Assembly (NCBI RefSeq): GCF_000372745.1
Contig: NZ_KB889674.1
Location: forward strand, 1 to 64,000
Direction of reading: 5' to 3'
Origin: Embleya scabrispora DSM 41855
GTDB taxonomy: Bacteria > Actinomycetota > Actinomycetes > Streptomycetales > Streptomycetaceae
DNA: 64,000 nt
A program made the translations under genes and the position numbers. The notes under the pieces are model-generated. The model was not told the DNA's origin. It worked only from the letters and a program-made list of their open reading frames with translations, and made no database searches. Below are positions 42,712 to 50,319 of the stretch, piece by piece (position 1 is the stretch's first letter; every line of letters starts with the position of its first letter).

Positions 42712-43308
42712 TCACGCCAGGAAGCCCACGACGCCGCGCCCCGGGTGCGCGCGGGCTTCGCGGAGCCATCCGCCGATCTCCTCGACCGCCTCGCGCACCT
42801 CGCGGTCCAGTGCGGCGAGTTGCTCCTCGGTCACGGCCTCGTACTGCGCGAGTGCGACGGCACAGGCATCCGGTGACCAGACGCCGTTGCCGGGCAGATC
42901 GGTGTACGGCAGCGGCGAAGGCAACCCGTAGCCGAACTCGGACACCGTGACGGCTTCGATCCCGAGGGACTTCAGGGCCTCGTCCACGTACCCCAGCCAC
43001 GCGTACTTGAAGGGCGAGAAGCTGTTACCCCACAGACGGCGCCCGTGGAAGGCGCAGACCATCCGGTACGCGTACCCGTACTGGAAGGCGTGCTTCTCGT
43101 CGAACGGCCCGCCGTCCACGACAGCCGTCAGCGCCTCGTACCGCGTCGGCGCGCCGTTCTCGATCTCGTGGGCGAAGTAGTCGTCGTCGTGCGACATCTC
43201 CTGCTTGAACCGCCCGCCGATGGCGCGACGGACCCGGACGTCGCCGGATCCCACCACAGCGCGCGTGACTTCGGGGTCGACGAGGAACAGCGACAGCGAC
43301 ATGCTCAT
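42712..43308 (-). CDS. DUF7691 family protein
   Basis: ATG 43308 begins a 198-residue protein, MSMSLSLFLVDPEVTRAVVG SGDVRVRRAIGGRFKQEM. It continues PTRYEALTAVVDGGPFDEKH AFQYGYAYRMVCAFHGRRL and SFSPFKYAWLGYVDEALKSL GIEAVTV, the pattern I know for DUF7691, a soluble actinomycete family of unknown role. The order and length match the family. No catalytic motif is evident and no operon partner is present. Confidence 0.75.
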   Translation of the reverse strand: MSMSLSLFLVDPEVTRAVVGSGDVRVRRAIGGRFKQEMSHDDDYFAHEIENGAPTRYEALTAVVDGGPFDEKHAFQYGYAYRMVCAFHGRRLWGNSFSPFKYAWLGYVDEALKSLGIEAVTVSEFGYGLPSPLPYTDLPGNGVWSPDACAVALAQYEAVTEEQLAALDREVREAVEEIGGWLREARAHPGRGVVGFLA

Positions 43309-43448
43309 GCGGCAAACCCTATCCGCGCCGGCCGACACCCTCGCGGCCGGAGCCGACGGGCCTTCAGAGCTCGATCGTTCGTGACCGTGACGGCCCCGCC
43401 CGCGCGGCCGAGACCTCCACGGACAGCGGTCTGCCGACCTGTGCGAGT

Positions 43449-43497
43449 GCCGGGTCGTTTGAGAACGCCGGTGGCCGGCGTTCTCAAACGACCCGGC
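43449..43497. terminator. 23-bp perfect inverted repeat, likely bidirectional terminator
   Basis: Arms 43449-43471 and 43475-43497 are exact complements with a 3-nt centre TGG; TTT follows on the plus side. It is the longest perfect hairpin seen in the window, upstream of the DUF7691 gene. It could terminate transcription coming from either side or be an insertion relic. Confidence 0.6.
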
Positions 43498-43818
43498 TTT
43501 CGCGGAGTCTCGTTCGCGGCAGGGGCAGGAGCGCCTCCGATGTCGCCGACGGTGTCCGCAGGAGAACATCATTCTCCATGGTGCTGCGATGTGGAAAACC
43601 CCGAACCCACCCTCGCCGCCCCGGATCTGCACGTGGTGATGTGCTGTGCGATGTGCACCGTTACCTGTACGCCGTGCTGAGCTGCGTTGTCAATTGGGGA
43701 GTCGAACCCCCGCGTTGCTCTTCACGCACCAGGAGTGGGCTGGAAACCGCCGGCCCTCGGTGTGTGCACGCCTCCGAAGCAGCTACCTGCTCCACATCCT
43801 CCCGGCTTGCCGGGCTCC
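43498..43818. other. Intergenic stretch with a tRNA T-arm-like motif
   Basis: On the minus strand at about 43699-43714, GGGG, GTTCGACT, CCCC looks like a tRNA T arm. No matching acceptor, D or anticodon arm was found over the next 110 bases, so no tRNA is called; it may be a tRNA-end relic. Confidence 0.25.
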
Positions 43819-44289
43819 TCAGTCCAGCAGGTCGGCTTCCCAGTTCGTTCGCTGGATCCGCACATCGACCTCACGGATCTCGCGGGCCAGTGCATCCGCC
43901 TGACCGCGCAGTTCCGCGACCGGAAGCGCGGAGAGCGTCATCAGCTCGGACCGAAGCTGCCGGCCGTATCCCCGCTCCCCCGTGCCCGCTGCCGCGTCCG
44001 CCGCCGCGGTGACCACGGAGTGACGCAGCCGCAGGACATCCCGGCGCGCGAGGGCGTCGGTGAGCGTGCCATCAGGGACCATCTCCACCGTGGCATTGGT
44101 CCGGTTGATCCGACGAATCAACGTTTCGAGGGCGTCCAGCATTTCACCGGCCTCGGCCAGCAGCCGAGCTGCATCCTCGGCGGGCGTCTCCCCTTCCTGG
44201 TACCGCGCACTGCTGACTACGCGCGCTCGCAGCTGCTCTACACGACGCTGCGTCTCCGCACGTTCTGCCAGTGCCTCAGCAAGTTTCAC
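43819..44289 (-). CDS. DIP1984 family protein
   Basis: GTG 44289 with GGGAGG upstream starts a 156-residue helical protein. MKLAEALAERAETQRRVEQL RARVVSSARYQEGETPAEDA, LLAEAGEMLDALETLIRRIN RTNATV, then LTDALARRDVLRLRHSVVTA AADAA and a C-terminal DALAREIREVDVRIQRTNWE ADLLD, are characteristic of DIP1984 proteins, which are coiled-coil and of unknown function. Confidence 0.88.
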   Translation of the reverse strand: MKLAEALAERAETQRRVEQLRARVVSSARYQEGETPAEDAARLLAEAGEMLDALETLIRRINRTNATVEMVPDGTLTDALARRDVLRLRHSVVTAAADAAAGTGERGYGRQLRSELMTLSALPVAELRGQADALAREIREVDVRIQRTNWEADLLD

Positions 44290-44351
44290 TGCCCCACCTC
44301 CCGTCCTCTGTGAGCTCGCCCGAGTATACGAGTGGAGGCCGGCTCATCCGC

Positions 44352-44380
44352 GCCTGAGATTGGGGCACCAAATCTCAGGC
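44352..44380. repeat. 10-bp perfect inverted repeat
   Basis: GCCTGAGATT (44352-44361) and AATCTCAGGC (44371-44380) around a 9-nt loop, 63 bp above the DIP1984 start. Either an operator for that gene or a terminator for sequence to its right. Confidence 0.45.
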
Positions 44381-44634
44381 CCTACAACATTCCTCAGCCG
44401 GCGAATCCGACCCCGGACGCGAGCTCGAAGCCCCCCGGTCGGCCCGAGATCGGCCAGGACCTCGTCGGTCCACAGGTCGTCCAGCGTTCCGTTCGTCGCC
44501 GAGTGCCCATGCGCGCGCACTCGCGCCCCGGCGGCGGACGTTCACGTCCGTGGAGGTCGGCGTCGACGGCCACCGTCAAGACATGACCGGAAGGAGGCTG
44601 GAAGGCGGCCGGATGCTCGTCATACGTTCGACCG

Positions 44635-45147
44635 ATGACTCTTGACAAGCAATTCTTGATGCTGCGGCCCGCAAGTCCGGGCGACGTGGGGACGATCGCG
44701 GAGATCTGGCAACAAGGGTGGCGTGATGGTCATCTGGGACACGTTCCCGAGGCTCTCGTCGCCGTCCGCAGTGCGCCGTTGTTCAGGACACGGGCCCTCG
44801 AACGTGTCGACGACACGGTGGTCGTGGACACCGGTGACGCTGTGGCGGGGTTCGTGACGGTGATCGACGACGAGGTGGAACAGGTCTACGTGTCGAACGA
44901 GCGCCGAGGTACCGGAGTGGGAGACTTACTGCTCGCGGAAGCCGAGCGCCTCGTCGGTGCCGGCGGCCATCGTCGGGCGTGGCTGGCCGTCGTGGGCGGC
45001 AACGCCCGAGCCCGTAGGTTCTACGCACGCAACGGCTGGACCGACGAGGGCCTGTTCGACTATCCGGCGGACGGCGTCACCGGCTCCGTCCTCGTCCCCT
45101 GCCACCGCTACACCAAGCCCGTCGCGAGAGATCGGACGAGCCGCTGA
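44635..45147 (+). CDS. GNAT-family N-acetyltransferase
   Basis: A 170-residue protein from ATG 44635; the second ATG at 44659 (MLRPASPGDVGTIAEIWQQG) may be the true start. VDTGDAVAGFVTVIDDEVEQ VYVSNERRGTGVGDLLLAEA ERLV contains the strand beta4 and acetyl-CoA loop (R-R-G-T-G-V-G), and ARRFYARNGWTDEGLFDY is motif B. It transfers acetyl from acetyl-CoA to a small-molecule or protein amine; the acceptor is unknown. Monocistronic. Confidence 0.9.
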   Translation: MTLDKQFLMLRPASPGDVGTIAEIWQQGWRDGHLGHVPEALVAVRSAPLFRTRALERVDDTVVVDTGDAVAGFVTVIDDEVEQVYVSNERRGTGVGDLLLAEAERLVGAGGHRRAWLAVVGGNARARRFYARNGWTDEGLFDYPADGVTGSVLVPCHRYTKPVARDRTSR

Positions 45148-45402
45148 CCTGTATTCCTCCGGCGGGTCGGGGGGTTCGGTGAGCGGCGAGTACCGGGTGA
45201 GTGGTGTTCGTCGGCCATCACCCGCGTCCACCGCTCCCGAACGTCCTCTCGATGCCGAGGCACCATGGCGAGACCACGTTGTCGCCGGGCACCGGATCCG
45301 TCACCGCGGCTCGGGGGCGCACGCCGTGGTCGAAGAGGTGCTCGACTCCGGCCGGTAGCGCGGCGATCGGTTCCTCCGGATGCGGGATCGGATCGCCTCG
45401 AA

Positions 45403-47490
45403 TCACCTCGGCGACGTCGGCCCGGCCGCAGGGTTCGTTCCCTCCCCGCCCCGGTCCCGCAGTCGGCGCAGCGAGTGTCCGGTCGCCGACTTGCACAGGA
45501 ACTCGGCGCGCTCGTAGGACAGTCGCCCTCGGCCGGTCTGCGGGCAGATGTCCTCCGCGCCCAAGGTCCCCGCCCGGGCCGGACCCGGGCGTCGGTCGGC
45601 GAGGAACACCGGGCCCCTGGTCCGGCCGTTCAGGAGTTCGGGCAGGAGCGCGGCCGTCCCGGATCGCCAGGTGATCCACGTGCCACGCCGATCCGACCGC
45701 CGATCCGACCGCCGGTCCGCGCGGCGGGCTCGTCGCTCCGGCAGGTCGAGGTCTTGGACGTTGAGGGCCAGCACGGCCGCGACGGTGGCGCCCGACTCGC
45801 GCAGCAGCGTCCACAACGTGCGCTCGCGCAGCGCGGCTTCCACGTCTCCGGGCCACGCCGTTCCGGGCGGGACCGTGGCGGGCGGGATCGGAGCGGGCGC
45901 CGGCGCGGAGCGGCGTTCGGGCATCCGCTGGGGGATGCCCGCGTCGAGGCCCGGGGTGTGCGTCCACGCCCCGAACGCCCGTACGGCGGCCCGGTGTCGG
46001 TTCCAGGTGGCCGCCGCCACGCCGCCCCACGACCCGCGGAAGGCGCCGGCGATCTGATCGGCCGTCAGCGACGCGAGCGGCATCCCCACGCCCAGAGAGA
46101 GCCGCAGTCGCCACAACGTCTGTCCGTAGGAGCGGGCCGTCGCCGGTGCGAGCCGGTCCTGGGCCAGAAACGCGTCGATGGCCTCACCGAACGTCCGCGT
46201 GGACGCGTCCCCGACCGGGATCGCCTCGGCACGACGCGTCAGGTAGGCGCGTTCGGCGGCGTTCCCGGTCAGCAGCGCCGCGCGCTCGAACTCGCGGCGG
46301 GCCTCCTCGCCGCGTCCCAGGCGCAGCAGCAGGTCGCCGCGTACCCCGGGGAGCAGGTGGTAGTCACGCAGCGTCGGGTCCCAGGTGAGCGTGTCGACGA
46401 GGGCGAGGCCGGCCGCGGGGCCGTCCGCCATCCCCACCGCGACCGCCTGGTTGAGCCGCACCACGGCGGTGGGCAGAAGGCGGGCAAGTGCCGCGTAGAG
46501 TCCGGCGATCCGCACCCAGTCGGTCTCCTCGGCGGTGCGTGCCTGGGCGTGACACACGGCGATCGCCGCCTGCAACACGTAAGGACCGGGCCGGCCGGGC
46601 GTGCCGACCGCGCGGGCCCGCAACATCGCCGCGAAGCCGCGGCGGATGAGCAACCGGTCCCAGCGCCCCCGGTTTTGCGTGTGCAACGGAACCGGTTCGC
46701 CGGCAGGGCCGGTACGCGCCGCCGTACGGGACGCCTGAATCTCCATCAGCGCCACCAGGCCGTGCACTTCTGCCTCGTCCGGCGCGGACTCGGCGAGCAG
46801 ACGCCCCAGCCGCAGCGCCTCCAGGCACAGGCCGGGCCGCATCAGATCGTCGCCCGATGTCGCCGAGTAGCCCTCATTGAAGATCAGGTAGACGACCTCC
46901 AGGACGGAGGACAGGCGTTCGGCCGGGTCGGCGCCGTCCGGGAGTTCGAACGGCACCCGCTCCTCGGCGAGCGTGCGCTTCGCGGTCGCGATGCGGCGGG
47001 CGATCAGCGGCTCGACCGTGAGGAACGCGCGGGCGATCTCGGATGCGGTGAGTCCGCCGAGCAGCCGCAGGGTCAGGGCGACGCGTGCCTCGGTCGGCAG
47101 GACCGAGTGGCAGGAGACGAACATCAGCCGCAGCACGTCCTCTTGTTCGGACGCCGGCTCGGCGGCCCCGAGGTCGTACTCGGGGCCGCCGACGCCGTCC
47201 TCGAGCCGCCGCCGCTCGGCCAGGTCGTGCGCGAGCAGTTCGTCGTGTTCCGCCGACCGCCGGTCGCGGCGGATGTGGTCGACGGCACGGCGTTTGGCGA
47301 CGGTGGTGAGCCAGGCACCCGGATTGTCCGGGACACCCGACTCCGGCCACTGCTCCAGCGCCGCGACCAGCGCGTCCTGCGCCAGTTCCTCGGCCACCCC
47401 GACGTCGCGCACCATGCGGGTGAGCGCGGCGACGATCCGGGCCGACTCCATCTTCCAGATCGCGTCGACCGTGCGGTGGACGTCGGTCAC
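45403..47490 (-). CDS. YCII-associated ECF sigma factor fused to a degenerate tyrosine recombinase
   Basis: One uninterrupted 695-codon frame from GTG 47490, overlapping the YciI stop (GTGA). Residues 1-425 are a complete ECF sigma factor of the DUF6596 type: IVAALTRMVRDVGVAEELAQ DALVAALEQWP (region 2), RLLGGLTASEIARAFLTVEP (region 4), then FNEGYSATSGDDL and TPR-like helices ending REFERAALLTGNAAERAYL. From about 430 it becomes a recombinase: RTFGEAIDAFLAQDRLAPAT ARSYGQTLWRLRLSLGVGMP (SAM-like core-binding domain), TWNRHRAAVRAFGAWT, LWTLLRESGATVAAVLALNV QDLDL, RTRGPVFLADRRPGPARAGT and LSYERAEFLCKSATGHSLRR LRD. The first catalytic Arg appears to be Thr, the HxLRH box reads RRLRD, and the frame ends before the LGH and Tyr boxes. 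The recombinase half could thus bind DNA but not cut it. Confidence 0.85.
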   Translation of the reverse strand: MTDVHRTVDAIWKMESARIVAALTRMVRDVGVAEELAQDALVAALEQWPESGVPDNPGAWLTTVAKRRAVDHIRRDRRSAEHDELLAHDLAERRRLEDGVGGPEYDLGAAEPASEQEDVLRLMFVSCHSVLPTEARVALTLRLLGGLTASEIARAFLTVEPLIARRIATAKRTLAEERVPFELPDGADPAERLSSVLEVVYLIFNEGYSATSGDDLMRPGLCLEALRLGRLLAESAPDEAEVHGLVALMEIQASRTAARTGPAGEPVPLHTQNRGRWDRLLIRRGFAAMLRARAVGTPGRPGPYVLQAAIAVCHAQARTAEETDWVRIAGLYAALARLLPTAVVRLNQAVAVGMADGPAAGLALVDTLTWDPTLRDYHLLPGVRGDLLLRLGRGEEARREFERAALLTGNAAERAYLTRRAEAIPVGDASTRTFGEAIDAFLAQDRLAPATARSYGQTLWRLRLSLGVGMPLASLTADQIAGAFRGSWGGVAAATWNRHRAAVRAFGAWTHTPGLDAGIPQRMPERRSAPAPAPIPPATVPPGTAWPGDVEAALRERTLWTLLRESGATVAAVLALNVQDLDLPERRARRADRRSDRRSDRRGTWITWRSGTAALLPELLNGRTRGPVFLADRRPGPARAGTLGAEDICPQTGRGRLSYERAEFLCKSATGHSLRRLRDRGGEGTNPAAGPTSPR

Positions 47491-47816
47491 GGGCCGAAGA
47501 CCTGCTGAAGCATGCTCTCGCCGTCACCGACGATCCTCCGGAACCGGCGGCCCAGCTCGACCGCCTCCTCCTTGGAGCGGACCTCGACCAGGGCGAAGCC
47601 GACGACCGCCTCCTTGGACTCGGCGAACGGACCGTCCGTGACGGTGACGTCGTCGCCCTCGGAGACCAGCCGGACGCCGCCCGGCTCGAGCCCGCCGGTG
47701 GCCAGCAGTACGCCTGCGGCGCTGAGTTCCTCGATGAAGGCGCCCATCTCGGCGAACAGCTTCTCGTCGGGGGCCTTCGCGTTCTCCGAGGCCCTGGAGG
47801 TCATCAGGTAGCGCAT
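47487..47816 (-). CDS. YciI-family protein
   Basis: ATG 47816 with GGAG 7 nt upstream; 109 residues: MRYLMTSRASENAKAPDEKL FAEMGAFIEELSAAGVLLAT GGLEPGGVRLVSEGDDVTVT DGPFAESKEAVVGFALVEVR. This is the YCII domain with the G-x-x-P...D-G-P-F-x-E-x-K-E motif that goes with ECF sigma factors of the neighbouring type. It overlaps that gene by 4 nt, so the two are translationally coupled. A small dimeric ferredoxin-like fold protein, role unproven. An inverted repeat at 47882-47915 sits in the promoter region. Confidence 0.93.
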   Translation of the reverse strand: MRYLMTSRASENAKAPDEKLFAEMGAFIEELSAAGVLLATGGLEPGGVRLVSEGDDVTVTDGPFAESKEAVVGFALVEVRSKEEAVELGRRFRRIVGDGESMLQQVFGP

Positions 47817-47881
47817 GCTGTTTCTCCGGTTTCGTCTCGCCCGGCCGGATCGCCGGGGTGCATGGACGCGTCGTGGCGGCC

Positions 47882-47915
47882 ATGTGACAGGGAATTGCAT
47901 TATTCCCTGTCACAT
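47882..47915. promoter_or_regulatory. 14-bp inverted repeat between YciI-sigma operon and RibD-like gene
   Basis: ATGTGACAGGGAAT (47882-47895) and ATTCCCTGTCACAT (47902-47915) with 6 nt between. It lies 66-99 bp above the YciI start and 200 bp before the divergent reductase, in an AT-richer patch, so it is a strong operator candidate. Confidence 0.65.
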
Positions 47916-48115
47916 CGGCGAGTCGACGACGGTGCGAGCCCCACGGAAGAAACCCGAGGCCCGCCCGGCTTGGTGACGCGCACGTCGTCGCACGACGAGG
48001 TGGTCGAAGGTCAGCCGCTGGGGCGCCCGCAAAAAATGATCGTCGGAACCGACGGAGTAGTGGACGGCCCGACGCCCTCCATGACCGGCAACCAACGAGG
48101 AAGCGAGACAGTTCG

Positions 48116-48712
48116 ATGCGCATTGTGATTGGTGAATTCGTCAGCCTGGACGGCGTCATGCAGGCTCCCGGCGGCCCCGACGAGGACACCGACGGCGGGT
48201 TCGCCCACGGCGGCTGGACGCACCCGTTCTTCGACCCGCAGGTGATGGGCGGCGCCCTCGCCGAGTGGGCCGCCGACACCGACGCGCTGCTTTTCGGGCG
48301 CCGCACGTGGCAGGTCATGGCCGCCGCGTGGCCCGAGCGGGCCGGCGACCCCTTCGCCGACCACATGAACTCGGTCGCCAAGTACGTCGTCTCCGGCACG
48401 CCGGGCGAAGACGACCCGACGTGGAACAACACCACCCGCATACCCGGCGACCAGGCACTCGACCGGATCCGGAAGCTGCGTGACACCGAGGGCCGGGACC
48501 TGGTGGTGATGGGCAGCCTGACGCTCGCCCGCACCCTCCTCGCCAACGGGCTGGTCGACGAACTGCGGCTCATGATCATGCCGGTGCTCCTCGGCGGCGG
48601 AAAGACGATCTACCCGGCCGACGGCACACTGCGCACGCTCGAACTGGTCTCGACGGTGGTCAGCGGCACAGGCGTGCACGTGTGCACCTACCGACCGGTG
48701 GCCGCGGCGTAG
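48116..48712 (+). CDS. RibD/dihydrofolate-reductase-like family protein
   Basis: ATG 48116, 198 residues: MRIVIGEFVSLDGVMQAPGG PDEDTDGGFAHGGW, then ADTDALLFGRRTWQVMAAAW PERAGDPFADHMNSVAKYVV S, GRDLVVMGSLTLARTLLANG LVDELRLMIMPVLLGGGKTI Y. These are the NADPH-site and substrate-loop motifs of YwjB/RibD C-terminal-type reductases. They commonly accompany YCII-linked ECF sigma genes, as here divergently. The natural substrate is unknown. A terminator follows the stop. Confidence 0.92.
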   Translation: MRIVIGEFVSLDGVMQAPGGPDEDTDGGFAHGGWTHPFFDPQVMGGALAEWAADTDALLFGRRTWQVMAAAWPERAGDPFADHMNSVAKYVVSGTPGEDDPTWNNTTRIPGDQALDRIRKLRDTEGRDLVVMGSLTLARTLLANGLVDELRLMIMPVLLGGGKTIYPADGTLRTLELVSTVVSGTGVHVCTYRPVAAA

Positions 48713-48736
48713 TTCGCGCCCGGGATCGGGTTCTCA

Positions 48737-48768
48737 CGGCGCGGCCGGGAACGCTCCCGGCCGCGCCG
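48737..48768 (+). terminator. 14-bp hairpin terminator
   Basis: Arms CGGCGCGGCCGGGA (48737-48750) and its complement (48755-48768) around ACGC, 25 nt past the reductase stop. Confidence 0.8.
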
Positions 48769-48870
48769 GCACAGTGCTGAAATCGCGAGCCGAATAGCCG
48801 CGAATACGCACGGAGTTCCATACTCCGGACTACCCTTGGTGGTGGTATTCGGACGCGAGGGGGAAATCGC

Positions 48871-49293
48871 GTGGATCCGTTGACACTTGCTGCGGCATCC
48901 GCAGTGGTGGGGGCAATGGCGACGCAGACCTGGGAGCAGGCACGCCAGGCGGTGGTGGCGTTCTGGCGGCAGCGCCACGCCGAAGAGGTCCCGGCCATCG
49001 AGGCGGAACTGGCGCACTGCCGCACCGAGGTGACCGAGGCACGGGCGGTCGGAGACGGTTCCGTCGAAGAGGCCCTGATCGGCGACTGGCAGCGCAAACT
49101 CAGGCGGCTGCTGTCCGAGGACCCCTCGCTGCGGGCCGAGTTGCAGCGCGTCCTTGATGAAGAGCTGACTCCGCTGCTGCCGGACGCCGCACGCGCCGGC
49201 ATCACCGACATCCGGATGAGCGCCAACGTCTCCGGCCACGGAGAGGCCTATCTGGCCGGTCGCGACATGACGGTCAAGAAGACCTCGTCATGA
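48871..49293 (+). CDS. Small helical protein ending in an AYLAGRDMTV motif
   Basis: GTG 48871 with GAGGGGG upstream; 140 residues. A hydrophobic N-terminal segment (MDPLTLAAASAVVGAMATQT WEQARQAVVAFWRQRH) is followed by charged helices (EEVPAIEAELAHCRTEVTEA; QRKLRRLLSEDPSLRAELQR VLDEELTPLL) and a tail with SANVSGHGEAYLAGRDMTV. This order recalls the N-terminal part of large actinomycete proteins in which a G-x-A/V-Y-x-A-G-R-D motif precedes NTPase or effector domains; here it is free-standing. It overlaps the next gene by 4 nt (ATGA), and that partner carries the same motif. Confidence 0.75.
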   Translation: MDPLTLAAASAVVGAMATQTWEQARQAVVAFWRQRHAEEVPAIEAELAHCRTEVTEARAVGDGSVEEALIGDWQRKLRRLLSEDPSLRAELQRVLDEELTPLLPDAARAGITDIRMSANVSGHGEAYLAGRDMTVKKTSS

Positions 49294-49856
49294 CACAGCC
49301 ACCGCCGCTGCCCCCGGGCGAGGACCCCGGCCGGTCGACCACGCACGCTTCGGTGAACGATCACGCCTCGGCGTACCTGTCCGGCCGTGACATGACCGTG
49401 GACAACAGTTCACGCACCCACAACAACAAGAACATCGTCAAACAGTTGGGCCCACTGACGCTGGTCATGCTGGTCGCGGTCGCCGTGGCCGCGATCGTCG
49501 CCGTGGCGTGGCTCGTCGGACGCGTGAACGACGACAACGGCGAGCCGCCGGCCGCGACCCCGGCCAACACCGAGATCACCATCGAGCCGAACTCGGGTCC
49601 TCCGGGGACTCCCATCCGGATCTCGGGCACCGGCTTCCAGCCGGGCAAAATCGTGCAGGTGATCTGCCAGGATCCGATGAATCCACAGCTCGGCGAGTTC
49701 CGCGCGGCAGCGGATGGTTCGTTCTCGGGAGAGGCTGTCATCCCGGACGACGATTGGATCAGGAAAGTCGGTGTCCAGCTTGCGGTCGTGGCGGCGAGCG
49801 GCCAGGCACAGGACTCGGACCAGCAGGGCCTGGCGTTCTTCACCGTACGGCGCTAG
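49290..49856 (+). CDS. Single-pass membrane protein with AYLSGRDMTV motif and Ig/IPT-like outer domain
   Basis: ATG 49290 overlaps the preceding stop. The 188-residue product starts with a Pro-rich tail, then ASVNDHASAYLSGRDMTVDN, near-identical in motif to the upstream protein. One transmembrane helix follows (PLTLVMLVAVAVAAIVAVAW LVG), then an outer domain TEITIEPNSGPPGTPIRISG TGFQPGKIVQVICQDP of the IPT/TIG kind. The motif is thus cytoplasmic, beside the membrane, where it could associate with its partner. The function is unknown. Confidence 0.78.
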   Translation: MTQPPPLPPGEDPGRSTTHASVNDHASAYLSGRDMTVDNSSRTHNNKNIVKQLGPLTLVMLVAVAVAAIVAVAWLVGRVNDDNGEPPAATPANTEITIEPNSGPPGTPIRISGTGFQPGKIVQVICQDPMNPQLGEFRAAADGSFSGEAVIPDDDWIRKVGVQLAVVAASGQAQDSDQQGLAFFTVRR

Positions 49857-49952
49857 CGGGACAGGCGCCGCCGGCGGCGTCCTCGATGAGGTGGGTGACG
49901 GAGTCGGGGTGGGAGATCCCCACCGCGCCTCCCCCACAGCCGCGCGCCGTCT

Positions 49953-49978
49953 CCGAGGGCGGCCACGGCCGCCCTCGG
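49953..49978. terminator. 12-bp hairpin between convergent genes
   Basis: CCGAGGGCGGCC (49953-49964) and its complement (49967-49978) around AC, between the stops at 49856 (plus) and 49985 (minus); it can serve both. Confidence 0.7.
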
Positions 49979-49984
49979 CGGGCG

Positions 49985-50275
49985 TCAGTCGCCGATCCAG
50001 GCGTCGATCATCTCCAGTTGTTCGACCGCCGGCTCGGGCGGGCGAAAGCCCAGCGCCGCGGTGACCACTCGATCCACGACCGGGTGCAGGCGCTCCCCGG
50101 CGAACCTCTTCCAGTGGGCCTCCGACTCCCAGACATCGGTGTACCGCAGCCCGCCCGGTGTGCGGTGGACGAGGTGGGCCACCAGCCCCGGGGGCTTCTC
50201 CGACCCCAACGCTTCCCTGATCCGTGCGTAGATGGCCGGGTCGATCGGCACCTCGAAGGTGAACGCGTACGTCAC
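49985..50275 (-). CDS. Small ABM-like (dimeric alpha/beta barrel) protein
   Basis: GTG 50275, 96 residues: MTYAFTFEVPIDPAIYARIR EALGSEKPPGLVAHLVHRTP GGLRYTDVWESEAHWKRFAG ERLHPVVDRVV. The alternation of strands and helices and the W-E-S-x-x-x-W-x-x-F motif match antibiotic-biosynthesis-monooxygenase-like folds. It is divergent from a TetR gene only 38 bp away, with a shared palindrome, so it is probably that regulator's target. Confidence 0.75.
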   Translation of the reverse strand: MTYAFTFEVPIDPAIYARIREALGSEKPPGLVAHLVHRTPGGLRYTDVWESEAHWKRFAGERLHPVVDRVVTAALGFRPPEPAVEQLEMIDAWIGD

Positions 50276-50292
50276 GGGACCACATCCCTCAT

Positions 50293-50319
50293 ATTCAACC
50301 GAAGCCGTTTCGGATGAAT
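50293..50319. promoter_or_regulatory. 27-bp palindromic operator overlapping the TetR start
   Basis: ATTCAACCGAA (50293-50303) and TTCGGATGAAT (50309-50319) with one mismatch around GCCGT. It covers the ATG at 50314 and lies 18-44 bp upstream of the divergent gene at 50275. Confidence 0.65.

Noticed and set aside
43690-43810. tRNA gene on the minus strand
   Set aside because: A T-arm-like sequence is present, but no acceptor stem, D arm or anticodon loop fits and the T stem has a mismatch at its base.
44333-44526. Minus-strand ORF ending LRNVVGPEIWCPNLRRG
   Set aside because: Protein-like for about 50 residues, but no ribosome site or family, and it contains the 44352-44380 inverted repeat; not enough to call a gene.
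45690-45725. Short CGCCGATCCGAC tandem units as a possible binding array
   Set aside because: Only two exact units, in frame inside the recombinase half where they encode an Asp-Arg-Arg-Ser repeat; a simple coding repeat is the better explanation.
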